Shown here piece by piece: positions 14,030-22,976 of a stretch of 64,000 nt of DNA (the stretch's first letter is position 1; every line of letters starts with the position of its first letter). Position numbers and translations under genes: made by a program. The DNA comes from Oscillospiraceae bacterium (GTDB lineage Bacteria > Bacillota > Clostridia > Oscillospirales > Oscillospiraceae). Where the stretch lies: the NCBI GenBank assembly GCA_022846075.1, contig AP025582.1:2666001-2730000 (forward strand). The letters run 5' to 3'. The notes below the pieces were generated by a model. That model saw only the letters and a list, made by a program, of their open reading frames with translations, was not told where the DNA came from and searched no databases.

Positions 14030-16921
14030 ATGAACAACCTCAAGCGTGTTCTCAGCTTGGGTCTGACTGGCGCCATGCTCTCCGGCATGATGCTCGTCGG
14101 CGCCTCGGCTGCGGACTACAAGGATTTCACCGACAAGGATGAGATCAAGAACACTGAGGCCGTCAGCACCATGACCCTGCTGGGCGTGATTGCCGGCAAG
14201 GACACCGGCGCTTTCGACCCCGCCGGCACCGTCACCCGTGCCGAGATGGCCAAGATGATCACTGTCGCCCTGCACGGCGGCAAAGATCCTGTCCTGGGTA
14301 TCAAGTCCACCCCCAGCTACTCCGACATCAAGGGCAACTGGGCTGAGTCCTACATCGAGTACTGCTCCAGCCAGGGCATCATCTCCGGCCAGGGCGACGG
14401 CACCTTCAACCCCGGCGGCACCGTCACCGGCTCTCAGGCCGCCAAGATGATGCTGACCGCCATGGGCTACGACGCCACCGTCTACAACTTCACCGGTGTG
14501 GACTGGGAGATCAACGTCAACGCCGAGGCCAACAAGGCCGACGTGGAGCTGTATGACAACCTGGACGATCTGAATCCCTCCGAGGGCCTCAGCCGTGATG
14601 ACGCTGCTCAGCTGATCTACAACGGCATCCAGGCTCCCACCATGACCAAGACTCCCAGCAAGACCGTTGCCAACGGCGAGGTTGAGTACACTTACAACCT
14701 CAACGGCAAGTCTCTGCTGAAGAGCGCCTTCAAGGTCGACACCAACTACGGCCAGCTGGTCAATGTTGACGAGGATAAGCTGAGCATCAGCTTTGACGCT
14801 ACTTACGCCAACAAGGCCTCCGGCTCCATGACCAGCTTCCGCAAGGTCGCCACCGACTACACCGAGTACCTCGGCTACACCGTCAAGGTCCTGTACAAGG
14901 CCAACGACGATGTGGTGGGCGTGGCCCCTGTGGACGACAACGTTGTTTACACCACCGCCATGAGCGGCATCGAGGCCAAGGGCGATAACAACGAGAAGGT
15001 CAAGTTCGACGGCTCCACCTACACCATGGAGCAGCTGGTCATCGGCGGTTCCGCTTCTGCCGGCTGGACCATCAGCAACACCGCCAAGAACATCGACGTG
15101 GTGACCATTGCCCACGACGGCTCCGTCTCCACCAGCACCGGCAACGCCGCCACCTTCACCACCGGCAACAAGAGCTCCTACAACACCGTGACCTTCATCG
15201 ACAACGATGGCGACGGCGTTCTGGAGTATGCCGTCATCCGTGAGATGGTCCCTGGCAAGGTGACCTACTCCAACTCCAGCGAGATCATTGCCGCCGGTAC
15301 CACCTATGACCGGGACGACGACAACATTGCCGACGGGATCGCCAAGGACGACTATGTGGTCACCTTCTACAATCCCTTCACCGACAACTACACCGTTGAG
15401 AAGCTGGAGAAGAACACCGGTGTGGTCTCCATCAACGCCGACACCACCAAGTATATGTTCGACGGCACCTGGTATCATAGGGGCGCCGCCACTCTGAGCG
15501 ACACCCCCAGCGCCGGTGATACCTATGACTACTACACCTACAACGGTGTCATTGTCAACACCGTCCTGTCTGAGACCAACACCAGCGTGTCCAACCTGGC
15601 CATGATCCTGAACCTGAACTCCGCCCTGAGCAACCAGGCCCGCATCATGTACTCCGACGGCACCAAGAAGATCGTGGACGTGGTCAGCGACGATTACAGC
15701 GCCAGCGACGTGGACTTCGGTTCCCTCGCCGCCGCTACCCTGTACACCGTGACTGAGACCTCCAAGGGCTACTCCTTCAAGGCCATCGCCGACACTCAGA
15801 AGATCGGCAGCTACACCTTCCATGCCGGCGCCGCCAACGACGTGGTCCTGGGCTCCGGCGGCACCATGGGCAGCGGCAGCACTTACGGCATCGACGACAC
15901 CGCTGTGGTCTATGTCTACGGCGGCACTACCCTGAACGACGGCAAGATCATGACCGGCAAGCAGCTCAAGACCCTGACCGCCGGCGCTGCCAAGGGTAAT
16001 GTCTTGACCACATCCGCCGGCTTCTTCACCTCCAAGGTGAGCGGCCTGACCCGCGCTTCCATTATCGCTGTCAAGCTGGAGAACACCACTGACGCTCTGC
16101 CCGGCGGTTCCGCTGTGGGCAGCAACTACGGCCTCATCGTCTCCGCTGGTTACGACCTGGACAGCAACTATGTCCAGTACACCATCTGGACCGGCGAGGA
16201 GAACGTTGTTGTGAAGGAGAAGGGCGCCACTGCTTCCCTCCGTCCCCAGTTCGCCGTCGTCACCTACGAGAAGATCGGCGCTGACAATGTCATCGAGGAC
16301 GTGACCGTGCCCACTCTGGCCACCAGCTATGCTGACAACCAGACCGTCATCGGTTCTGTTTACAGCGTCAGCGACGGCAAGCTTTGGTACTCCGACACGG
16401 GCAGCCTGGACATCACCGGCAAGACCGTGTACATGACCTATGACTCCAGCACCACCACCGCTGACGAGATCGGCAAGGCCAACATCGACCTGCAGCAGGC
16501 CGACATCGCAGTAGGCACCACCCGTGTGCCCAACGTGAAGTTCATCGGCGAGACCGGCGACCTGAAGTTCGTCCTCATCGACGTGAAGAACAAGGTCCAG
16601 GATAAGCTGGCCAAGGACGCTTACGGCTTTACCGCTCCCGCCTCCACCACCATCCAGACTGATGGTACCCTCACCTTTAGCAAGAGCACCGGCATTATGG
16701 CCGGCGAGACCCTGACCATCACCGTCAGCGTCCCCGCTACCAAGGCCATCGCTGGCGGCACCCTTACCCTGACCAATGCTTTGAACACCGCTGACAACAG
16801 CACCACCATTACCATTGCGCCCATCGACAACAGCGGCACTGCCGCTGGCGGCGCCGCCAAGACGGTCACCTACTCTGTTGTGGCTGATGGCGTCGGCAAT
16901 ATCACTGTCAGCTTTGCCTAA
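14030..16921 (+). CDS. SLH-1: large secreted S-layer homology protein
   Basis: 963 residues. Start ATG 14030 after AGAAGGAGG. Signal peptide at about 1-28 (LGLTGAMLSGMMLVGASA). Three SLH repeats: about 30-85 (with VTRAEMAKMI), about 92-150 (YSDIKGNWAESYIEYCSSQG) and a weaker one to about 205 (SRDDAAQLIYNGI). A long beta-rich Thr/Gly/Asp region follows, with a Ca-loop-like FIDNDGDGVLEY near residue 390. Likely a surface-layer or cell-wall-bound protein held by wall polymer. It lacks the Asn-Tyr-Asp block shared by SLH-3, -4, -5 and -7 after the SLH repeats. It faces fibre-a across a shared terminator. Confidence 0.85.
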   Translation: MNNLKRVLSLGLTGAMLSGMMLVGASAADYKDFTDKDEIKNTEAVSTMTLLGVIAGKDTGAFDPAGTVTRAEMAKMITVALHGGKDPVLGIKSTPSYSDIKGNWAESYIEYCSSQGIISGQGDGTFNPGGTVTGSQAAKMMLTAMGYDATVYNFTGVDWEINVNAEANKADVELYDNLDDLNPSEGLSRDDAAQLIYNGIQAPTMTKTPSKTVANGEVEYTYNLNGKSLLKSAFKVDTNYGQLVNVDEDKLSISFDATYANKASGSMTSFRKVATDYTEYLGYTVKVLYKANDDVVGVAPVDDNVVYTTAMSGIEAKGDNNEKVKFDGSTYTMEQLVIGGSASAGWTISNTAKNIDVVTIAHDGSVSTSTGNAATFTTGNKSSYNTVTFIDNDGDGVLEYAVIREMVPGKVTYSNSSEIIAAGTTYDRDDDNIADGIAKDDYVVTFYNPFTDNYTVEKLEKNTGVVSINADTTKYMFDGTWYHRGAATLSDTPSAGDTYDYYTYNGVIVNTVLSETNTSVSNLAMILNLNSALSNQARIMYSDGTKKIVDVVSDDYSASDVDFGSLAAATLYTVTETSKGYSFKAIADTQKIGSYTFHAGAANDVVLGSGGTMGSGSTYGIDDTAVVYVYGGTTLNDGKIMTGKQLKTLTAGAAKGNVLTTSAGFFTSKVSGLTRASIIAVKLENTTDALPGGSAVGSNYGLIVSAGYDLDSNYVQYTIWTGEENVVVKEKGATASLRPQFAVVTYEKIGADNVIEDVTVPTLATSYADNQTVIGSVYSVSDGKLWYSDTGSLDITGKTVYMTYDSSTTTADEIGKANIDLQQADIAVGTTRVPNVKFIGETGDLKFVLIDVKNKVQDKLAKDAYGFTAPASTTIQTDGTLTFSKSTGIMAGETLTITVSVPATKAIAGGTLTLTNALNTADNSTTITIAPIDNSGTAAGGAAKTVTYSVVADGVGNITVSFA

Positions 16922-16953
16922 TTCCCTATTAGACTAGGCAACGGCATAACGAG

Positions 16954-16987
16954 TACCGCCCCCGGACAAGTCCGGGGGCGGTATTTT
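16954..16987. terminator. Shared bidirectional terminator of SLH-1 and fibre-a
   Basis: TACCGCCCCCGGA, loop CAAG, TCCGGGGGCGGTA, then TTTT on the plus strand: a 13-bp perfect stem between two convergent genes. Confidence 0.85.
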
Positions 16988-16992
16988 GCCGT

Positions 16993-17358
16993 CTACCGCA
17001 CGGCCCAGTAATAGTAGAAGCGGTTGGGAGCGTTCAGCTCCCGGTTGAACAGGTATCGTGAACGAAAGCCGTTGTCGGTGATGGTAAACAGCGCCATCGT
17101 GGTTGCCACGCCGTCCAGGGTGAGATAGTTTACCCCGTTTGTCCCGTCCTCCATGGTGACATATATCGCCCTGGGCCGGAATCCCAGGACGATTTCCTGC
17201 TCGTCTCCCACGTTCACGCCGTTTCCGGTAAACCCACCGCATACCACCCGGGCGGCGGCGTCCAGGGCGGCGAAGTTATCGTTGAACTCCTCCCGCAGAA
17301 AGTCGTCTCCCGGCTCCCATAGGTGAAGGCCGTAGCTTGCTGTTTGATTGATTGACAT
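16993..17358 (-). CDS. Fibre-a: small phage-tail-fibre-like protein
   Basis: 121 residues. ATG 17358 after GGGAGGG. N-terminal motif NQTASYGLHLWEPGDDF followed by LREEFNDN, as in the short N-terminal domain of many Firmicutes phage tail fibres (W-E-x-x-D-x-x-L-R-x-D-F-N). The C-terminal half is beta-rich (VLGFRPRAIYV, then GVATTMALFTITDNGF and FYYYWAVR), like a fibre-tip or lectin-like fold. No signal peptide or membrane segment. Partner of SLH-1. No promoter boxes are seen upstream. Role unknown; a tail-tip protein made away from the phage operon, or a domesticated adhesin, are the options. Confidence 0.7.
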   Translation of the reverse strand: MSINQTASYGLHLWEPGDDFLREEFNDNFAALDAAARVVCGGFTGNGVNVGDEQEIVLGFRPRAIYVTMEDGTNGVNYLTLDGVATTMALFTITDNGFRSRYLFNRELNAPNRFYYYWAVR

Positions 17359-17381
17359 AAAGTTAAATCCCTCCCTTTCCA

Positions 17382-17412
17382 AGGGAAGCGGGAGCACAGG
17401 CAAAGTGCTCCT
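17382..17412 (+). terminator. Small hairpin upstream of fibre-a
   Basis: GGAGCAC, loop AGGCAAA, GTGCTCC then TTTTT on the plus strand. It may stop plus-strand read-through past fibre-a, or be a leader hairpin of fibre-a when read on the minus strand. Confidence 0.4.
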
Positions 17413-17457
17413 TTTTCGTCACACAGTTCCCTCAAGGCCCCACCGCGCCCCGCGGCG

Positions 17458-17497
17458 AAAAAAAACAGGCTGTACCGAAAAGTACAGCCTGTTTTTT
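17458..17497. terminator. Bidirectional terminator after the phosphohexomutase gene
   Basis: AACAGGCTGTAC and GTACAGCCTGTT pair in 12 bp with an A-run before and T6 after. It lies just past the stop of the minus-strand gene at 17508. Confidence 0.85.
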
Positions 17498-17507
17498 GTC
17501 CGTATTC

Positions 17508-19235
17508 TCAGCCCTTCAGCGTTTCCGCCCAGGCCTCGTACTTCGCCACCTTCTCGGCGCACTCGGCCTTGCTGGCCCCCTGGGCCAGGATGTAGACCTT
17601 CACCTTGGGCTCGGTGCCCGAGGGGCGGACCACCAGGTCCGTGCCGTCGGAGAGCTTATACTTGAGGACGTTGGAGCCCTTGAGCTCCATCTCGGTCTTG
17701 GTCCCGGCGGTGAGGTCCTCCTCGATGCCGGTGGAATAGTCCTTCCGCAGGGTGACGGGCACCCCGGCGATCTCGGTGAGGGGCCTCTCCCGCAGGTCGG
17801 CCATGAGCTTGGCCATCTTGGCCAGGCCGTCCAGCCCCGGCATGACGAGATTGAGGGTCTTCTCGGCGTAGTCGCCGTACTTGGCGTAGAGCTCCTGGAG
17901 GGCGTCGTAGAGGGTCATGCCCCGGTCGTAGTACCAGGCGGCCATCTCGGTGGCCACCAGGGCGGCGGTGACGGCGTCCTTGTCCCGGACATAGTCGCCC
18001 ATCATATAGCCGTAGCTCTCCTCATAGGAGAAGATGACCTTGCCCTCCCCGGAGGCTTCCAGGGCGTTTTTCTTCTCGGCCATGAACTTGAAGCCGGTGA
18101 AGGTGTCGAACATATTGACGCCGTTGACCTCGGCCACCTTCCTGGCCATCTCGGTGGTGACGATGGTCTTGAGGGCGGTGGCCTTCTCGGGCAGGGTGCC
18201 CATGCGCTTCTTGGCGCCGATGACGTAGTCCAGCAGCAGCACGCCGGTCTGGTTGCCCGAGAGGGGGATGAACTTGCCGGTGTGGTCCCGGACCATCAGC
18301 CCCACCCGGTCGGCGTCGGGGTCGGAGCCCAGGATGAAGTCGGCCCCTTCTTTGTCGGCCAGGGCCACGGCCAGGGCGAAGCCCTCCGGGTTCTCCGGGT
18401 TGGGGGAGGCCACGGTGGGGAAGTTGCCGTCCAGCACCATCTGCTCCGGAACGCAGAGGACATGCTTCATGCCCAGGCGCTTCAAGGCCTCGGGGATGAG
18501 CTGGTAGCCGGTGCCGTGGAAGGGGGTGTAGACCATCTTGAACTGGTCCGCCACCTTGGCCACCACGGCCTTGTCGGTGGCCTGGCCCATGACCTGGGTG
18601 AGGAAGGCCTCGTCGGTCTCGGCCCCCATGATGGTCACGAGGCCCTGCTTCACTGCCTCGTTATAGTCCATGCGCTTGATGCCGTCGAAAATGTCGATCT
18701 CCCCCATCTTCTTGGCGATGGCATCGGCGTGGTGGGGGGGGAGCTGGGCGCCGTCGGCCCAGTAGACCTTATAGCCGTTGTACTCCTTGGGGTTGTGGCT
18801 GGCGGTGACGTTCACCCCGGCGGTGCAGCCGTACTCCCGGATGGCGAAGGACAGCTCCGGGGTGGGGCGCAGGGCGTCGAAGATGCGGCTGGGGATGCCG
18901 TTGCCCGCCATGACGGCGCAGACCTCCTCGGCAAACTCCCGGGAGTGGTTGCGGCAGTCGTGACAGACGGCCACGCCCTTCTTCACAGCCTCCGGCCCCT
19001 CGGCCAGGATGACCTCGGCGAAGGCCTGGGTGGCGTGGCGGATGACGTGGACGTTCATATTGTGCAGCCCCACGCACATGGTGCCCCGCAGTCCGGCGGT
19101 GCCGAACTCCAGGGGGGCAAAAAAGCGGCTCTCGATCTCCTTGTCGTCGCCGGAGATGGCCTTCAGCTCGGCCTTTTCACCGGCGCTGAGGGCGGGGGAA
19201 TCCAGCCACTTCTGGTAAGTATCCTGGTACGTCAT
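17508..19235 (-). CDS. pgcA: Phosphoglucomutase/phosphomannomutase
   Basis: 575 residues, the usual length for the alpha-phosphohexomutase type found in Firmicutes. It interconverts hexose-1- and hexose-6-phosphates in the cytosol, feeding wall polymer and glycan synthesis. Motifs in order: FGTAGLRGTM (about 46), catalytic TASHNPKEYNGYKVYW with the phosphoserine (about 150), metal loop SDPDADRVGLM (about 305), sugar-binding GFKFMAEKK and EESYGYMMGDYVRDKDA (about 390-410), and RPSGTEPKVKVY near the end. All are intact. The gene has no operon partner downstream and ends at a strong terminator. Confidence 0.92.
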   Translation of the reverse strand: MTYQDTYQKWLDSPALSAGEKAELKAISGDDKEIESRFFAPLEFGTAGLRGTMCVGLHNMNVHVIRHATQAFAEVILAEGPEAVKKGVAVCHDCRNHSREFAEEVCAVMAGNGIPSRIFDALRPTPELSFAIREYGCTAGVNVTASHNPKEYNGYKVYWADGAQLPPHHADAIAKKMGEIDIFDGIKRMDYNEAVKQGLVTIMGAETDEAFLTQVMGQATDKAVVAKVADQFKMVYTPFHGTGYQLIPEALKRLGMKHVLCVPEQMVLDGNFPTVASPNPENPEGFALAVALADKEGADFILGSDPDADRVGLMVRDHTGKFIPLSGNQTGVLLLDYVIGAKKRMGTLPEKATALKTIVTTEMARKVAEVNGVNMFDTFTGFKFMAEKKNALEASGEGKVIFSYEESYGYMMGDYVRDKDAVTAALVATEMAAWYYDRGMTLYDALQELYAKYGDYAEKTLNLVMPGLDGLAKMAKLMADLRERPLTEIAGVPVTLRKDYSTGIEEDLTAGTKTEMELKGSNVLKYKLSDGTDLVVRPSGTEPKVKVYILAQGASKAECAEKVAKYEAWAETLKG

Positions 19236-19253
19236 TGTACTTCCTCCTTTATT

Positions 19254-19523
19254 TTACTCGGCGTCTTCCGCCGGGGCTAAAAGCTCTTTCGCCTCCTGGA
19301 GGCGGCTTTCCGGGACAAAAAACTGGATGCCGGTGATGGAGCTGCCGCCGTACAGGAAGGACATCTCCCCCAGATCGGGGCGGTTGGTGAACACGGGAAT
19401 ACCGAAGGCCTCCAGCTTGGACAGGGTGATCCCGCCGAAGGCCGCGAAATCGGCCTCACAGTCCAACAATACCGCTTTTTCCGGCTGGCCGTCCGGCCCG
19501 ACGGGCCAATTTTCCACGCCCAT
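19254..19523 (-). CDS. Small DUF2007-like protein (putative signal transducing protein)
   Basis: 89 residues. Sequence features AAFGGITLSKLEAFGIPVF and the end FFVPESRLQEAKELL match the compact beta-alpha-beta of DUF2007-type proteins, which are often encoded near RNA-modification or protease genes. Biochemical role unknown. It lies between rlmH and the mutase on the same strand with short gaps (17-18 bases), so co-transcription is likely. Confidence 0.55.
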   Translation of the reverse strand: MGVENWPVGPDGQPEKAVLLDCEADFAAFGGITLSKLEAFGIPVFTNRPDLGEMSFLYGGSSITGIQFFVPESRLQEAKELLAPAEDAE

Positions 19524-19539
19524 GACGCTCGTCCCCCTT

Positions 19540-20019
19540 TTATTTGTGGTAGCTGGAGCCCTCGTTGATCTTAAACGCCCGGTAGAGCTGCTCCAAAAGC
19601 ATCACCCGGGCCAGATGGTGGGGAAAGGTCATGGGGGACATGGACAGCCGGGCCCACGCCTCGCTCTTGAGGGCCCCGTCCAGGCCGTAGGAGCCGCCGA
19701 TGAGGAACACCAGGTGCTTGGCCGCGTTGTGGGTCCAGGTCTCCACCAGCTCCGCCAGCTCCTCACTGGAACGCAGCTTCCCCTCCACGCACAAGGCTAT
19801 GATACTGGAATTTGGAGGCAGTTTCCCTCGAATGGCGGCGGCCTCCTTTTGGAGGGCGGCGTCGATCTGGGCCTGGGAGGGGTTCTGGGGCAGCCGCTCC
19901 TCGGCAAGCTCCGTGATTTGGAGTTTGCAGTAAGCCCCCAGCCGCTTGCGGTATTCCGCCACGGCGTCGGCGTAAAACTTCTCCTTCAGCTTGCCCACGC
20001 AGATGATCTGTACATCCAT
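19540..20019 (-). CDS. rlmH: 23S rRNA pseudouridine(1915)-N3-methyltransferase
   Basis: 159 residues, same as the Bacillus protein. Start ATG 20019 (MDVQIICVGKLKEKF); an adjacent ATG at 20022 is equally possible, just after the walJ stop. Conserved parts: the N-terminal VGKLKEKFYADAVAEYRKRL, the knot region LCVEGKLRSSEELAEL, LVFLIGGSYGLDGAL and the C-terminal SPMTFPHHLARVMLLEQLYRA. SPOUT methyltransferase acting on helix 69 of mature ribosomes with S-adenosylmethionine. Coupling to walJ is a classic Firmicutes arrangement. Confidence 0.95.
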   Translation of the reverse strand: MDVQIICVGKLKEKFYADAVAEYRKRLGAYCKLQITELAEERLPQNPSQAQIDAALQKEAAAIRGKLPPNSSIIALCVEGKLRSSEELAELVETWTHNAAKHLVFLIGGSYGLDGALKSEAWARLSMSPMTFPHHLARVMLLEQLYRAFKINEGSSYHK

Positions 20020-20026
20020 CATAGGC

Positions 20027-20812
20027 TCACACAGAATAGGCCGGGGACAGCTCCCCCCGGGGTGCGGCGGACAGGACCACGTCCCGCTCCGGGTCGATGC
20101 CCGCCCGGCGGAATACGTCCTGGGCCACCTGGAGGGCCCGGGCGGGGGTGTTGTTCTCGGCGGAGAGATGGGCCAGCAGAACGGTGGCGGCCCCCGCCTC
20201 CACACACCAGCAGGCCAGGGCGGCCCCCGCCTCGTTGGACAGATGGCCCTTGCTGCCCAGGATCCGGGCCTTTAAGTAGTAGGGATAGGACCCCGACTCC
20301 AGCCAATCCACATCGTGGTTGGCCTCACACACCAGCAGGTGGGCCCCCTGGACGCCGGAGCGCACCTCGTCGGTGACATAGCCCAGATCGGTGACCACCG
20401 CCGCCTTCCGTCCGCCGTGGGTCAGGGCGAAGCCCATAGGCTGGGCGGCGTCGTGGGAGGTGGGGAAGGTCTCCACCCCGAAGGGGCCGATGTCCAGGCT
20501 GTCTCCCGGCGCCACCGGGCGGACCAGGTCCTCCAGGGCGGCGATGCGGTAGCACAGCCGCCGGGCGGTGCCGGGACTGGTGTACACCGGCAGGGCGTAC
20601 TTTTTCGTCAGGGTGGCAAGGCCGGAGACGTGGTCGGTGTGCTCGTGGGTGATGAGCACGCCCGCCAGCTCCTCGGGCCGCACGCCCAGGGCGGCCAGGG
20701 CAGTGGTAACGCGGCGGCAGGAGATGCCGGCGTCGATGAGCACGTGGGCCCCGCCGGCGCTGGCCAGCAGGCAGTTGCCCGACGAGCCGCTGGCTAACGT
20801 ATGGATTTCCAA
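20027..20812 (-). CDS. walJ: MBL-fold metallohydrolase WalJ/YycJ
   Basis: 261 residues. TTG 20812 is chosen: AAGGAG lies seven bases before it and it starts the conserved LEIHTLASGSSGNC. The metal ligands THEHTDHVSGL (about residue 57) and the later SHD and CEANHD segments fit a two-zinc beta-lactamase fold. WalJ is linked to coordination of cell division or wall work with replication and DNA repair in Firmicutes; its exact substrate is debated. It follows murA after a terminator and precedes rlmH. The rest of the wal operon is 29 kb away here. Confidence 0.9.
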   Translation of the reverse strand: MEIHTLASGSSGNCLLASAGGAHVLIDAGISCRRVTTALAALGVRPEELAGVLITHEHTDHVSGLATLTKKYALPVYTSPGTARRLCYRIAALEDLVRPVAPGDSLDIGPFGVETFPTSHDAAQPMGFALTHGGRKAAVVTDLGYVTDEVRSGVQGAHLLVCEANHDVDWLESGSYPYYLKARILGSKGHLSNEAGAALACWCVEAGAATVLLAHLSAENNTPARALQVAQDVFRRAGIDPERDVVLSAAPRGELSPAYSV

Positions 20813-20834
20813 AGAATCGCTCCTTCTATGTATG

Positions 20835-20865
20835 GAAAAAGCGGCGGCGTGACGCCGCCGCTTTC
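20835..20865 (-). terminator. Terminator of murA
   Basis: AGCGGCGGCGT and ACGCCGCCGCT form an 11-bp stem; on the minus strand it is followed by TTTTT. It sits between murA and walJ, so walJ may need its own promoter or read-through. Confidence 0.8.
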
Positions 20866-20888
20866 GGGCTTGCTGTTCCGATTTTCTT

Positions 20889-22181
20889 TTAACCCACCTG
20901 GGCGGCCTTGGCCTCGTCGGGGGTGACCACCACCCGGATGTCGGCGCCGATGCCGGAGAGCTTGCGCACGATGTCCTCGTAGCCCCGCTCAATGTGGCGG
21001 ATCTGGCTGATTTCCGTGGTACCCTGGGCGGCCAGGCCGGCGATGACCAGGGCTGCCCCGGCCCGCAGGTCGCAGGCCTCCACGCAGGCGCCGGTGAGCT
21101 GCTTCACGCCCTCGATGACGGCCACCTTGCCGTCCACCTGGATCTGGGCCCCCATGCGGCGGAACTCGTCCACGTAGCGGTAGCGGTTATCCCAGACGCC
21201 CTCGGTAAGGACGCTGGTGCCGTCGGCCAGGCACAGGCAGGCGGCCACCTGGGGCTGCATGTCGGTGGGGAAGCCGGGATAGGGCAGGGTTTTCACGTTG
21301 GTACGGATGAGCCGCTGGGTCCGGCGGACCCGGACGGCGTCGTCCAGCTCCTCCACGTCGGCCCCCATCTCGATGAGCTTGGCGGTGATGCACTCCAGGT
21401 GCTTGGGAATGACCCCTTGGATGAGGACCTCGCCCCCGGTGGCGGCCACGGCGGCCATGTAGGTGCCCGCCTCGATCTGGTCGGGGATAATGGAATAGGA
21501 GCCGCCGGAGAGGTGGCTCACCCCCCGGATCTTGATGACGTCGGTGCCGGCGCCCATAATGGAGGCGCCCATGGAGTTCAAAAAGTTGGCCAGATCCACC
21601 ACATGGGGCTCCTTGGCGGCGTTTTCGATGATGGTGGTGCCCTCAGCCAGGGTGGCGGCCAGCATAATGTTCATGGTGGCGCCCACGGAAACCATATCCA
21701 TGTAGACGGTGGTGCCCACCATGCGGCCCTTCTTGGCCACGGCCCGGATGAGGCCGCCCTTCACATCCACCTCGGCGCCCATGGCGGCGAAGCCCTTGAT
21801 GTGCTGGTCGATGGGACGGCCGCCGAAGTCACAGCCGCCGGGAGGGGGCACCTCCGCGGAGCCGAACCGGCCCAGCAGAGCGCCGATGAGATAATAGGAG
21901 GCCCGGATCTTCCGGGCCAGAGCATCGGGGACCTTGGCGTTGCGGATGCGGGAGCAGTCGATCTCCACCGTGGTGCGGTTGATGGTTCTCACGTCCGCGC
22001 CAAGTTCCTGAAGGATGTTCAAAATCAGCGTTACGTCGCTGATCTGGGGGATGTTCTCGATACGGCAAACGCCGTTCACCAGAAGGGCCGCGGGCAAAAT
22101 CGCCACAGCCGCATTTTTCGCGCCGGAGATGTCCACGGCGCCGTAAAGCGGTTTCCCGCCGTTGATCACATATTTTGTCAA
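20889..22181 (-). CDS. murA: UDP-N-acetylglucosamine 1-carboxyvinyltransferase
   Basis: 430 residues. TTG 22181 is preferred: GAGGG lies seven bases upstream and it gives the normal N-terminus LTKYVINGGKPLYGAVDISGAKN. MurA adds enolpyruvate from PEP to UDP-GlcNAc, the first committed step of peptidoglycan synthesis. The catalytic Cys is present in PPPGGCDFGGRPIDQHIKGF (fosfomycin-sensitive type), and GASIMGAGTDVIKI, AGTYMAAVAATGG and the C-terminal RHIERGYEDIVRKL are all intact. In related Clostridia it sits between walI and walJ. Confidence 0.95.
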   Translation of the reverse strand: MTKYVINGGKPLYGAVDISGAKNAAVAILPAALLVNGVCRIENIPQISDVTLILNILQELGADVRTINRTTVEIDCSRIRNAKVPDALARKIRASYYLIGALLGRFGSAEVPPPGGCDFGGRPIDQHIKGFAAMGAEVDVKGGLIRAVAKKGRMVGTTVYMDMVSVGATMNIMLAATLAEGTTIIENAAKEPHVVDLANFLNSMGASIMGAGTDVIKIRGVSHLSGGSYSIIPDQIEAGTYMAAVAATGGEVLIQGVIPKHLECITAKLIEMGADVEELDDAVRVRRTQRLIRTNVKTLPYPGFPTDMQPQVAACLCLADGTSVLTEGVWDNRYRYVDEFRRMGAQIQVDGKVAVIEGVKQLTGACVEACDLRAGAALVIAGLAAQGTTEISQIRHIERGYEDIVRKLSGIGADIRVVVTPDEAKAAQVG

Positions 22182-22309
22182 AGCTGCACCCTCGATCCTT
22201 ACCGCGGGTCCCACACCAGGACTGCGGCTATTGTATCAGACCGGCAAGAGACGACCGGTCATTCCTATTGTGTCCAATTCTCCGCGGATACACGCAGAAA
22301 TACATTGTT

Positions 22310-22339
22310 ATTATAGCATCGAGGCCTTTTAAAAGTAAA
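22310..22339 (-). promoter_or_regulatory. Promoter of murA
   Basis: On the minus strand TTTACT, 18-base spacer, TATAAT (22315-22310), about 130 bases before the murA start. Confidence 0.6.
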
Positions 22340-22531
22340 GATGTTTTCCAAACTTTCCACATGGTTGTGGAAATCAAACGAAGATATGGGCCGGATCATA
22401 TCGATTTCCGTCGCCCGGGACACGGCGAAATATTATCCCGTTTGGGCGCAGAAGTCCCCGGGAAAAACAGTTTGCCCCAAGGGAGCAACGTTCCGTCCGC
22501 GGACCCCCTGTTTGGAATGGAGGAATGCGAT

Positions 22532-22906
22532 ATGGCAGCAAACAAGACCCAGCGGTACGGGCTCCACCTGTGGGAGCCGGGGGACGACTTTCTGCGGGAG
22601 GAGTTCAACGAGAACTTCCGCAGGCTGGACGGCGGGGCCGCGCGGGTGGTGTGCGGCTCCTTTATCGGGGACGGGACGGCGGGGCGGGTGATCGGGCTGG
22701 GGCTCACCCCCCGGGCGGTGATCGTGAAGCGGCCGGACAACTACGAGACGGCCTTCCACACCAACGAGGTGGACTACGCCCCCGCCATGGCGGTGCGGGG
22801 GGTGACGGGGAACACCCTGAACGTGGTGGAGGGGGGCTTCCGGGTCTCGGACCACGGCCTGGTGAACCGGGACGGGGTCCGGTATTTGTACGTGGCCCTC
22901 CAATGA
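22532..22906 (+). CDS. Fibre-b: small phage-tail-fibre-like protein
   Basis: 124 residues. ATG 22532 after GGAATGGAGG. N-terminus NKTQRYGLHLWEPGDDF, then LREEFNENFRRLD; the second half has FIGDGTAGRVIGLGL, TPRAVIVKRPD and the end GGFRVSDHGL...YLYVALQ. Same two-part form as the other six: a short adaptor-like N-terminus and a beta-rich tip related to phage fibre C-termini with the GDGT-x-x-R-x-I-x-L-G motif. No signal peptide. It is the convergent partner of SLH-2. Upstream DNA has no box cassette, so its promoter differs from those of fibre-c, -d and -e. Confidence 0.7.
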   Translation: MAANKTQRYGLHLWEPGDDFLREEFNENFRRLDGGAARVVCGSFIGDGTAGRVIGLGLTPRAVIVKRPDNYETAFHTNEVDYAPAMAVRGVTGNTLNVVEGGFRVSDHGLVNRDGVRYLYVALQ

Positions 22907-22911
22907 GGGGC

Positions 22912-22950
22912 AAAAGAGACCTCCCGCCGAAGCGGGAGGTCTCTCTTTTT
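22912..22950. terminator. Shared bidirectional terminator of fibre-b and SLH-2
   Basis: AGAGACCTCCCGC, loop CGAA, GCGGGAGGTCTCT, then CTTTTT; A-run on the other side. Confidence 0.85.
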
Positions 22951-22976
22951 GTGCCTTTGCGGATCGTCAGCTCAAA

